The notes beneath the pieces were generated by a model. It ran no database searches and was not told the origin of the DNA. It was given only the letters and a program-made list of their open reading frames with translations. A DNA stretch of 64,000 bases from Streptomyces sp. NBC_01116. Lineage in GTDB: Bacteria > Actinomycetota > Actinomycetes > Streptomycetales > Streptomycetaceae. The position numbers and the translations under genes are program-made. Every line of letters begins with the position of its first letter. Positions within the stretch are counted from its first letter, which is position 1. Where the stretch lies: assembly GCF_041435495.1 (NCBI RefSeq), contig NZ_CP108644.1:3081001-3145000 (forward strand), in the 5' to 3' direction. Positions 9,088 through 16,471 of this stretch are shown here, piece after piece.

Positions 9088-10461
9088 ATGCGCACAACCT
9101 TCTCGATACGCAGGGCCGCAGTCGTGTTCGCGGCGGTCGGCGCTCTGGCGCTCACCGGCTGCGGAGGCGGCGGAGACGGCGGAGACGGCAAGAAGACGAC
9201 GGACGACGGCTCGGACAAGGGCACGGACAGCGCGTCCACGGTGACCCTGCCGAAGCTGGACGGTGAGGACATCTCCGTCGCCGCGGTCTGGACCGGACCC
9301 GAGCAGGAGAACTTCACCAAGGTGCTGGACGAGTTCGAGAAACGTACGGGCGCGAGCGTCACCTTCGTCCCGGCGCAGGACCCGATCATCAACTTCCTGG
9401 GCACCAAGATCGCGGGCAAGCAGCCGCCGGACGTGGCGATGATCCCGCAGGTCGGCGCCATCCAGCAGGCGGCGGCGAAGAAGTGGGCCAAGCCGGTCGG
9501 CGCCGAGGCGAAGGCGCAGCTCGACAAGAACTACGCGAAGGTCTGGCAGGACCTCGGCGCGGTGGACGGCACCCAGTACGGCGTGTACTTCAAGGCGGCC
9601 AACAAGTCCCTGATCTGGTACAACGCCGCCGCGTTCGACAACGCGGGGGCGAGCGAGCCGAAGACCTGGAAGGACTTCCTGACGACCGCGGAGACCGTCT
9701 CCGCCTCCGGCGTCACGCCGGTCTCGGTGGGCGGCGCGGACGGCTGGACCCTGACCGACTGGTTCGAGAACGTCTACCTCTCCCAGGCGGGGCCGGAGAA
9801 GTACGACCAGCTGGCGAAGCACGAGATCCCGTGGACCGACCCGTCCGTCAAGGACGCGCTGACCACGCTGGCCGGGCTGTGGGGGAAGCCGGAGCTGATC
9901 GCGGGCGGCGCGGACGGGGCGCTCCAGACGGAGTTCCCGGCCTCGGTGACCCAGACGTTCACCGGGGGCGACCAGCCCAAGGGCGCGATGGTCTTCGAGG
10001 GCGACTTCGTCTCCATCAACATCGCGCAGACCGAGGCGAAGATCGGCACGGACGCCAAGGTCTTCCCGTTCCCGGCGGTCGGCGCGGACTCCCCCGTGGT
10101 GACCGGCGGCGACGCGGCGGTGGCGCTGAAGGACACCAAGGGCGCGCAGGCGCTGCTGACCTGGCTGGCCTCCTCCGACGCGGCGAAGATCTGGGCCGAG
10201 GCGGGCGGGTTCATCTCCCCGAACAAGGGCCTGGACCTGAAGGCGTACCCGAACGACGTGCAGCGCACGATGGCCCAGGCGCTGATCGACGCCGGTGACG
10301 ACGTCCGCTTCGACATGTCCGACCAGGCCCCGCAGTCGTTCGGCGGAACGCCGGGGAAGGGCGAGTGGAAGATCCTCCAGGACTTCCTGAAGAACCCGAA
10401 GGACATCGTGGGGACCCAGAAACAGCTGGAGTCCGAAGCGGTCAAGGCGTACAAGAGCTGA
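9088..10461 (+). CDS. Sugar ABC transporter substrate-binding lipoprotein
   Basis: Extracellular solute-binding protein (family 1), 457 residues, that captures a carbohydrate for the permeases encoded next. It begins with a lipoprotein signal: M-R-T-T-F-S-I-R-R, a hydrophobic core and a lipobox L-T-G-C at Cys about 23, followed by a Gly/Asp/Lys-rich tether. The fold region has the pattern typical of maltose/multi-sugar binding proteins, for example D-E-F-E-K-R-T-G-A. The start at 9088 has GGGGCAGGA upstream and gives the correct signal peptide; an earlier start at 9046 would spoil it. The first permease begins 4 bases after the stop codon. The sugar is not predictable from the sequence. Confidence 0.93.
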   Translation: MRTTFSIRRAAVVFAAVGALALTGCGGGGDGGDGKKTTDDGSDKGTDSASTVTLPKLDGEDISVAAVWTGPEQENFTKVLDEFEKRTGASVTFVPAQDPIINFLGTKIAGKQPPDVAMIPQVGAIQQAAAKKWAKPVGAEAKAQLDKNYAKVWQDLGAVDGTQYGVYFKAANKSLIWYNAAAFDNAGASEPKTWKDFLTTAETVSASGVTPVSVGGADGWTLTDWFENVYLSQAGPEKYDQLAKHEIPWTDPSVKDALTTLAGLWGKPELIAGGADGALQTEFPASVTQTFTGGDQPKGAMVFEGDFVSINIAQTEAKIGTDAKVFPFPAVGADSPVVTGGDAAVALKDTKGAQALLTWLASSDAAKIWAEAGGFISPNKGLDLKAYPNDVQRTMAQALIDAGDDVRFDMSDQAPQSFGGTPGKGEWKILQDFLKNPKDIVGTQKQLESEAVKAYKS

Positions 10462-10465
10462 CGCC

Positions 10466-11854
10466 GTGACGACAGCGACCGCGGGGGGCGCCGGTTCGGT
10501 GCCCCCCGCCGACGACACGCATCCCCGTCCGTCCCCGTCCCCGGACCCGAAGAGGTCCCGCCGGAGCGTGACCGGCACCCGCAGGGTCATCGCGGCGGCG
10601 TTCCTGCTGCCCGCGCTGGTGCTGCTCGGCGCGCTGGTGCTCTATCCGATCGGGTACTCGGTCTACCGGTCGTTCTTCGACCAGGCCGGCACGGGCTTCG
10701 CCGGGTTCGACAACTACACGGCGCTGTTCACCGACGCCACCATCGTCACGGCGGTGAAGAACAACGCGATCTGGGTGGTCTTCGCCCCGACGGTCGCCAC
10801 CGCGCTCGGGCTGATCTTCGCGGTGCTGACCGAGCGGATCCGCTGGGGCACCGCGTTCAAGCTGATCGTCTTCATGCCGATGGCGATCTCGATGCTGGCG
10901 GCGGGCATCATCTTCCGGCTGGTGTACGACCAGGCTCCCGAGCGGGGTGTGGCCAACGCGGTGGCGGTGGGCGTGCACGACACGTTCAACCAGTCCTCCG
11001 GCTTCCCGAAGGCGCGCCCGCTGCCCGTGCACCCGCTGGAGAAGGGTGACGGCGGGGCGTATCTGTCCAAGGAGCCGGTCCGGGCGGGCCAGCCGCTGCG
11101 GGTGCCGCTGGTCGGCGTGGCCCCGGCGAAGATGCCGGGCGACGCGCGGCCGGCGAAGGCGGCCCCGGCGGCGTCCGGGGACGAAATCGCGGGCACGGCC
11201 TGGCTGGACTTCACGCGGGGCGGCGGCGGGAAGCCGAATGTCGTCGACCCGGAGGAGCTGGGCCTGAAGGGCCTGAAGGTCGAGGCCGTGAAGGACGGGA
11301 AGGTCGTCGCCACGGCCACGGCCGGAGCGGACGGGGTGTTCACGCTGCCCGCTTCGGCGGACGGGGCCCAACTACGCCTGCCGGCGGACAACTTCCGCGA
11401 ACCGTACAACGGCGTCGACTGGCTCGGACCGTCCCTCGTGACGCCCGGGATCATCGGCAGTTACGTCTGGATGTGGGCCGGCTTCGCGATGGTGCTGATC
11501 GCGGCGGGGCTGGCCGGTCTGCCGCGTGAGCTCCTGGAGGCCGCGCGGGTGGACGGCGCCAACGAGTGGCAGGTGTTCCGCCGCATCACGGTGCCGATGC
11601 TGGCGCCGGTGCTCGCGGTGGTCCTGGTGACGCTGATGATCAACGTGCTGAAGGTCTTCGACCTGGTGTTCATCATCGCGCCGGGCTCCTCGCAGGACGA
11701 CGCGAACGTGCTGGCGCTCCAGCTGTACAGGTCCTCGTTCGGCACGGACGCGGACCTGGGGATCGGGAGCGCGATCGCGGTGCTCCTGCTGCTGCTGGTG
11801 ATCCCGGTGATGCTGTTCAACATCCGCCGGATCCGGAAGGAGGGACGCCGATGA
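10466..11854 (+). CDS. Sugar ABC transporter permease, MalF type with large extracytoplasmic insert
   Basis: Inner-membrane permease of 462 residues, GTG start 4 bases after the binding-protein gene. It has the first helix near 32-55, several further helices and the EAA loop L-P-R-E-L-L-E-A-A-R-V-D-G-A (about 350), which contacts the ATPase. Usual MalF-type permeases in actinomycetes are near 300 residues. Here about 150 extra residues (about 167-320) separate helices 3 and 4. The insert is hydrophilic and ends in a beta-rich stretch (L-K-V-E-A-V-K-D-G-K-V-V-A-T-A, then D-G-V-F-T-L-P) resembling a carboxypeptidase-regulatory or SpaA-like fold. By topology it faces outside, toward the binding lipoprotein. 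The stop codon lies in the first copy of a 37-bp direct repeat. Confidence 0.9.
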   Translation: MTTATAGGAGSVPPADDTHPRPSPSPDPKRSRRSVTGTRRVIAAAFLLPALVLLGALVLYPIGYSVYRSFFDQAGTGFAGFDNYTALFTDATIVTAVKNNAIWVVFAPTVATALGLIFAVLTERIRWGTAFKLIVFMPMAISMLAAGIIFRLVYDQAPERGVANAVAVGVHDTFNQSSGFPKARPLPVHPLEKGDGGAYLSKEPVRAGQPLRVPLVGVAPAKMPGDARPAKAAPAASGDEIAGTAWLDFTRGGGGKPNVVDPEELGLKGLKVEAVKDGKVVATATAGADGVFTLPASADGAQLRLPADNFREPYNGVDWLGPSLVTPGIIGSYVWMWAGFAMVLIAAGLAGLPRELLEAARVDGANEWQVFRRITVPMLAPVLAVVLVTLMINVLKVFDLVFIIAPGSSQDDANVLALQLYRSSFGTDADLGIGSAIAVLLLLLVIPVMLFNIRRIRKEGRR

Positions 11855-11958
11855 CGGGCCACGCCCGCCCCGTGCCGCCTCCCGGCCGGGGGCCCGGGGG
11901 TCGCCCCCCGGGAGAACGCAGCAACATCCGACGGATCCGGAAGGAGGGACGCCGATGA
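11818..11958 (+). repeat. 104-bp offset direct repeat of the permease stop/RBS/start junction
   Basis: A 37-bp segment containing the end of the first permease, the AAGGAGGG ribosome site and an ATGA stop/start overlap occurs at 11818-11854 and again at 11922-11958, with one mismatch. The 67 bp between are GC-rich and include an 8-bp hairpin (11893-11900 with 11905-11912, loop TCGC). The offset of 104 is not a multiple of three. Confidence 0.93.
11851..11958 (+). CDS. Possible coupled 35-codon ORF between the permease genes
   Basis: The ATG in the first repeat copy (11851-11853) overlaps the stop of permease 1 as ATGA and has an AAGGAGGG site upstream. It opens a 35-codon frame that ends in the second ATGA at 11955-11958, where permease 2 starts. 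Its C-terminus repeats the last 11 residues of permease 1 (N-I-R-R-I-R-K-E-G-R-R); the rest is Pro/Gly/Arg-rich. It may only serve to carry ribosomes to the next gene. Translation is plausible from the sequence; a peptide function is not claimed. Confidence 0.4.
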   Translation: MTGHARPVPPPGRGPGGRPPGERSNIRRIRKEGRR

Positions 11959-12836
11959 GCGCACCCGACGCATCGATCAAGGCCAAGCGGTCCCTCGGCG
12001 CCCGGATCGCCGCCCGTGCCGGGGGCGGGGTGATGCGGGTCTTCCTGATCCTGGTCGCCCTGTTCTGGCTGATGCCCACGATCGGCCTGCTGCTGTCCTC
12101 GCTGCGCGGGCCGCAGGACATCGCGGCCACCGGCTGGTGGAAGGTCTTCACCGCCCCGTCGGAGATGACCTTCGACAACTACCAGCGGCTGCTGGACAAT
12201 TCGACGATCACCGGCTCGCTCGTCAGCACGATCATGATCACGGTGCCCTCCACGGTGCTGGTGGTGGTCATCGGCTCACTGGCCGGATACGCCTTCGCGT
12301 GGATGGAGTTCCCCGGCCGCGACTGGTGGTTCCTGCTGGTCGTCGGGTTGCTGGTGGTGCCGGTGCAGGTCGCGCTGATCCCGGTCTCCGAGCTGTTCGG
12401 CACCATCGGGATCTTCGAGACGACGCTCGGGGTCGTGCTGTTCCACACGGCGTTCGGCCTGCCGTTCGCGATCTTCCTGCTGCGGAACTTCTTCGCGGAG
12501 ATCCCCCGTGAGCTGCTGGAGGCCGCTCGGCTCGACGGGGCGGGCGAGATCCGGCTGTTCACCCGCGTCGTCATGCCGCTGGGCGGTCCGGCGATCGCCT
12601 CGCTCGGGATCTTCCAGTTCCTGTGGGTGTGGAACGACATGCTGGTCGCGCTGATCTTCGCGGACTCCGAGTCGCCGCCGATCACCGTGGCGCTCCAGCA
12701 GCAGGTCCGCCAGTTCGGCAACAACATCGACGTACTGGCGCCCGGCGCGTTCGTGTCGATGGTGATCCCGCTGGCGGTGTTCTTCGCCTTCCAGCGGCAG
12801 TTCGTGTCCGGCGTGATGGCGGGCGCCGTCAAGTAG
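11955..12836 (+). CDS. Sugar ABC transporter permease, MalG type
   Basis: Second permease, 293 residues with six predicted membrane helices and the EAA loop I-P-R-E-L-L-E-A-A-R-L-D-G-A (about 180). The start ATG is preceded by AAGGAGGG in the second copy of the repeated junction. With the binding lipoprotein and the MalF-type protein it forms the membrane part of a CUT1-type importer. No ATPase gene follows; in Streptomyces such systems commonly share the general ATPase MsiK encoded elsewhere, which is a likely explanation here. Transcription probably ends at 12905-12938. Confidence 0.94.
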   Translation: MSAPDASIKAKRSLGARIAARAGGGVMRVFLILVALFWLMPTIGLLLSSLRGPQDIAATGWWKVFTAPSEMTFDNYQRLLDNSTITGSLVSTIMITVPSTVLVVVIGSLAGYAFAWMEFPGRDWWFLLVVGLLVVPVQVALIPVSELFGTIGIFETTLGVVLFHTAFGLPFAIFLLRNFFAEIPRELLEAARLDGAGEIRLFTRVVMPLGGPAIASLGIFQFLWVWNDMLVALIFADSESPPITVALQQQVRQFGNNIDVLAPGAFVSMVIPLAVFFAFQRQFVSGVMAGAVK

Positions 12837-12849
12837 CCCTCGCCACACG

Positions 12850-12938
12850 GCCGTACGCCCTCGAAGGCGTAGGTCGTCGAAGACGTACGGCTGTACGTCA
12901 ACCCGAAGCGGCCCGGTTCCCCGGAACCGGGCCGCTTC
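12850..12938 (+). terminator. Terminator region of sugar ABC operon
   Basis: A perfect 16-bp inverted repeat (12905-12920 with 12923-12938) forms a very strong hairpin. Just before it, 12850-12891 can form two alternative hairpins: an outer pairing (12850-12857 with 12884-12891) and an inner one (12854-12859 with 12866-12871) that share bases. No U-tract follows. Confidence 0.75.
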
Positions 12939-13041
12939 GCCGTCTCCGTCCCCCGATTGCCGCGTCCGGCGTAACCCTGTCATTCCATCCGACGTTTGCG
13001 CTCTGCCTGGTTCCCGCGAACGATCGACCCATGGATGTGTA

Positions 13042-15270
13042 GTGCCCCGGTTCTCCGTCATCGTGCCCGCATTCCGGGTCCAGGCGTATCTGCACGCGTG
13101 TCTGGATTCCGTGCTGGCCCAGTCCTTCAAGGACTACGAGATCGTCGTGGTCGACGACTGCTCCCCCGACGCCTGTGGGCCGATCGCCGACGAGTACGCC
13201 CGCCGGGACCCTCGTGTCACCGCACTCCACCTCCCCCGCAACACCGGCCTGGGACCGGCCCGCAACGCCGGGATGGGCCGGGCGTCCGGCGACTACCTGA
13301 TCTTCCTCGACGGCGACGACACGCTGCTGCCGGACGCACTCCAGACCATCGCCGACCGGATCGACGCGACCGGCGGGCCCGACGTCCTGATGTACGACTA
13401 CGCCCGCACGTACTGGACGGGCCGCAGCGTGCGCAACGTCCTGGCCGCCCACCTCGACGAGGGCGGGCCCGACCGCTTCCGGCTGACCGACCGCCCCGAG
13501 CTGCTGCAGCTCCTCATGGTCGTCTGGAACAAGGCGTACCGCCGCGCCTTCATCGAGGCCGAGGAGTTCACCTTCCCGCCCGGCTACTACGAGGACACCC
13601 CCTGGACCTACCCGGTGCTGATGTCGGCCGGGTCGATCGCGGTGCTGGACGCGGTCTGCGTCTCCTACCGGCAGCGGCGGCGCGGCAACATCCTCTCCAC
13701 CACCAGCGAGAGGCACTTCGACGTCTTCGACCAGTACGACCGGGTGTTCGCGTTCATCGACGCGCGCCCCGAACTCGCCCTGTGGCGGCCGGTGATGTTC
13801 CGCCGGATGCTGGACCACTTCTCGGCGCTGTTCGCCTCCAAGGACCGGCTGCCGCACCACAGCCGCGCCGCGTTCTTCCGCCGGGCGGCCGCGTCCTGCC
13901 GCCGCTACCGCACCCCCGGCGCCCCGGTCCCCCGGCGGGCGCTGCTGCGGCACGGCCTGTTGCGGCTCGGCGCGCGGCGCACCTACCAGGCGCTGTCGGG
14001 GGCCCAGCGCCTCGGCGGCCGGCTGCGCCGGGGGTCGGCGGCCGTGCGCCGGGCGGTGCGGGGCGCGGCGCTGCGGGCGCACTACCGGATCCAGTCGCGG
14101 CTGCCGCTGCGCTCCCGGGACGCGGTGTTCGCCGCCCGGGGCGGGGGCGGGTACACGGGCAGCCCGGCGGCGATCGAGGCGAAGGTCCGCGAGCTGGTCC
14201 CGCAGGTGCGGACGGCCTGGATCTGCCGGCCCGTCGACGCCCACACCGTGCCGACCGGCACCCGGCACCTCGCGCCCGGCACCTTCGCCCACTGGACGGC
14301 ACTGGCCCGCTCGGCGTACCTGGTGAACGACTCCGCCTTCGACCGGGGGCTGGTCAAGCGCCGGGGCCAGATCCTGCTCCAGACGCACGAGGGCACACCG
14401 CTGCGGACCGTGGGCACCGATCTGCTGGACCGGCCCGCCGCCGCCCGGGGCACCGACTTCGAGCAGCTGCTGCGCTCGGTGGACACCTGGGACTTCTCCC
14501 TCTCGGCGAACCCGCACTCCACCCTCGTACGGGAGAGGGCCTATCCGTCCGCGTACACGACGCTGGAGTACGGATCGCCGCGCAACGACGTGTACCACCG
14601 CACCGCTCCGGCCGACGTGGCGCGGCTGCGCGAGACGCTGGGGATCCCGGCGGGCAGCACGGCCCTGCTGTACGCCCCGACGCACCGCGACTACCGGCGG
14701 GTCCAGCGGCCCGCCCTGGACCTGGAGCGGCTGGTCCGGGTGCTGGGCCCGCAGTTCGTGGTCCTGTCCCGGGCGCCGCACCCCGCGGGCCCCGGCGGTC
14801 GGCGGGCGCGGCATCCGCGGATCATCGACGTCCACGGGCACCGGTCCGTGGAGACGCTGGCGCTCGCCTCGGACGCGCTGATCACGGACTACGCCTCGCT
14901 GATGTTCGACTACGTCAACCTGGACCGCCCGGTGGTGCTGCACCTCGCCGACATCGAGGCGTACGAGGCGGCCCGGGGCACCTACTTCGACATCACGGCG
15001 TTCCCGCCCGGCATCGTGGCCCGGGGCCAGGACGAGCTGTTCGACATCTTCGCAACGGACCACTGGCGGGGCTCCCGCTCGGCGCAGTTGCGGGCCGCGT
15101 TCCGGGCCCGGTTCTGTCCGTACGACGACGGGTACGCCGCCGAGCGGGTGGTGCGGCGGGTCTTCCTCGGGGAGACGGACGGGCTGCCGCTGCCGGTGCC
15201 GTCCGCCGCGCGCCGGACGCCCGCGGCCCTTCCGGCGCAGGACGGGGCCGGAGCGGGCGTCAAGGGCTGA
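13042..15270 (+). CDS. GT2 glycosyltransferase fused to TagF-type glycerophosphotransferase
   Basis: A 742-residue two-domain protein. Residues 1 to about 230 are a family 2 glycosyltransferase (F-S-V-I-V-P-A-F-R start, V-V-V-D-D-C-S, D-G-D-D). From about 370 to 720 it is a CDP-glycerol glycerophosphotransferase domain with L-L-Q-T-H-E-G-T-P-L (about 442), Y-G-S-P-R-N-D (about 510), Y-A-P-T-H-R-D-Y and T-D-Y-A-S-L-M-F-D-Y (about 615). Compared with its paralogs it reads H-E-G where they have H-G and D-Y-A-S where most have D-Y-S-S. These families build phosphodiester-linked wall polymers on the cytoplasmic face. The GTG start follows GGATGTGTA, a weak ribosome site. It is convergent with the block ending at 15329. 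Confidence 0.9.
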   Translation: MPRFSVIVPAFRVQAYLHACLDSVLAQSFKDYEIVVVDDCSPDACGPIADEYARRDPRVTALHLPRNTGLGPARNAGMGRASGDYLIFLDGDDTLLPDALQTIADRIDATGGPDVLMYDYARTYWTGRSVRNVLAAHLDEGGPDRFRLTDRPELLQLLMVVWNKAYRRAFIEAEEFTFPPGYYEDTPWTYPVLMSAGSIAVLDAVCVSYRQRRRGNILSTTSERHFDVFDQYDRVFAFIDARPELALWRPVMFRRMLDHFSALFASKDRLPHHSRAAFFRRAAASCRRYRTPGAPVPRRALLRHGLLRLGARRTYQALSGAQRLGGRLRRGSAAVRRAVRGAALRAHYRIQSRLPLRSRDAVFAARGGGGYTGSPAAIEAKVRELVPQVRTAWICRPVDAHTVPTGTRHLAPGTFAHWTALARSAYLVNDSAFDRGLVKRRGQILLQTHEGTPLRTVGTDLLDRPAAARGTDFEQLLRSVDTWDFSLSANPHSTLVRERAYPSAYTTLEYGSPRNDVYHRTAPADVARLRETLGIPAGSTALLYAPTHRDYRRVQRPALDLERLVRVLGPQFVVLSRAPHPAGPGGRRARHPRIIDVHGHRSVETLALASDALITDYASLMFDYVNLDRPVVLHLADIEAYEAARGTYFDITAFPPGIVARGQDELFDIFATDHWRGSRSAQLRAAFRARFCPYDDGYAAERVVRRVFLGETDGLPLPVPSAARRTPAALPAQDGAGAGVKG

Positions 15271-15328
15271 CCCCGGCCCGTCGCCCGACGCGTCCTCCGG
15301 GTGCGCTCCGGGCCTGCTCCGGGCCTGC

Positions 15329-16471
15329 TCAGCGCTCCAGGAACGCGAACAGCTCCTCCCAGCGGCGCAGCGTCTCCGGCTCGGAGAACCGCTGGACGCC
15401 GGACCGGGCCCGCGCGCCCATCGCGTCGCGCAGCCGGGGGTTGCCGGTGAGCCGCAGCAGCCGGTCGGCGAGGGCGGCGACGTCCCCGGCGGGGGCCAGG
15501 AGCCCGTCCTCGCCGTCGCGGACGATCTCCCGCACCCCGGGCGCGCAGTCGAAGGCGGCGCAGGGCACACCGCTCGCCATCGCCTCCAGCAGGGCCAGCG
15601 GGAAGCCCTCGCCCCGGGAGGACTGGACGAAGACGGAGGCCCCGGCGAGGGCCCGCTCGACGTCGTCGGTGCGGCCCATCCACTCCACGGATCCGTCGAG
15701 GCCGAGGCCGGTGCACCGCGCCTTCAGCGCGGCCTCGTCCTCGCCGGCCCCGTAGACGCGCAGCCGCCAGTCGGGGCGGGCGGGGGCGACCAGGGCCCAG
15801 GCGTCCAGCAGCAGGTCGATGCCCTTCTGGTCGCTGAGCCGGCCGATGCTGGCGACGGTCCTCGCGGTGCGCGGGGAGGGCACGGCGGGGAGGCGGGAGA
15901 GGGCGTTCGGCAGGAAGCCGACGTTGTTCATGCCGTCCCCGGCCCACTGGTCGGCGTCCTCCTCAGTGAGGACGAGCCAGTGGTCGAGGTCCTTGTAGTG
16001 GTTCTTGATCCAGCGGTAGCGGTGGCTCGCGCGGGAGTAGCCGTAGGACTCGTGGCTCATGCCGATGACCCGCAGCCCGCTGGTGTCGGCCTCCCCGACC
16101 CATTCCATCGCCCAGACCTGGGTGACGATGACGACCGCGCCGGGGCGGGCGGTCGCGAAGGTCTCCGAGAGCCGGGCGACCGCCCGCTTCTTGGCGGCGA
16201 CCCGGGCCGCCTCCCTGCGCCGGGTCGGGAGGCGGAAGCGGTCACGGACGCCGTGGGGCGTCCAGGGGGTCGGGGGGTGGGCGGGATAGAGGGCGGTGAC
16301 GGGGTGGGCGGGCTCCGCGGGCAGCGCCATCGTGAGGTCGGAGGCGTGGATGCCGATGGTGTGGACCCGGTGCCCCTGGGCGGCGAAGAGGCGGGCGGTC
16401 TGGTGCATCCAGGCGGTGACGCCGCCGAGTTCGTCGGTGCTGTTGGAGACGATGAAGATGTCGCGGCTCAT
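15329..16471 (-). CDS. GT4-family glycosyltransferase
   Basis: A retaining glycosyltransferase of 380 residues with two Rossmann-like halves. The N-terminus reads I-F-I-V-S-N-S-T-D-E-L-G-G-V-T-A-W, the C-terminal nucleotide-sugar domain has V-A-S-I-G-R-L-S-D-Q-K-G and the E-x7-E motif in E-G-F-P-L-A-L-L-E-A-M-A-S-G. The ATG at 16471 overlaps the stop of the upstream gene as ATGA, which sets the start; the frame continues upstream only as a shadow. It is last in the minus-strand run beginning at 22790. It probably adds a sugar to the polymer; donor and acceptor are unknown. Confidence 0.93.
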   Translation of the reverse strand: MSRDIFIVSNSTDELGGVTAWMHQTARLFAAQGHRVHTIGIHASDLTMALPAEPAHPVTALYPAHPPTPWTPHGVRDRFRLPTRRREAARVAAKKRAVARLSETFATARPGAVVIVTQVWAMEWVGEADTSGLRVIGMSHESYGYSRASHRYRWIKNHYKDLDHWLVLTEEDADQWAGDGMNNVGFLPNALSRLPAVPSPRTARTVASIGRLSDQKGIDLLLDAWALVAPARPDWRLRVYGAGEDEAALKARCTGLGLDGSVEWMGRTDDVERALAGASVFVQSSRGEGFPLALLEAMASGVPCAAFDCAPGVREIVRDGEDGLLAPAGDVAALADRLLRLTGNPRLRDAMGARARSGVQRFSEPETLRRWEELFAFLER

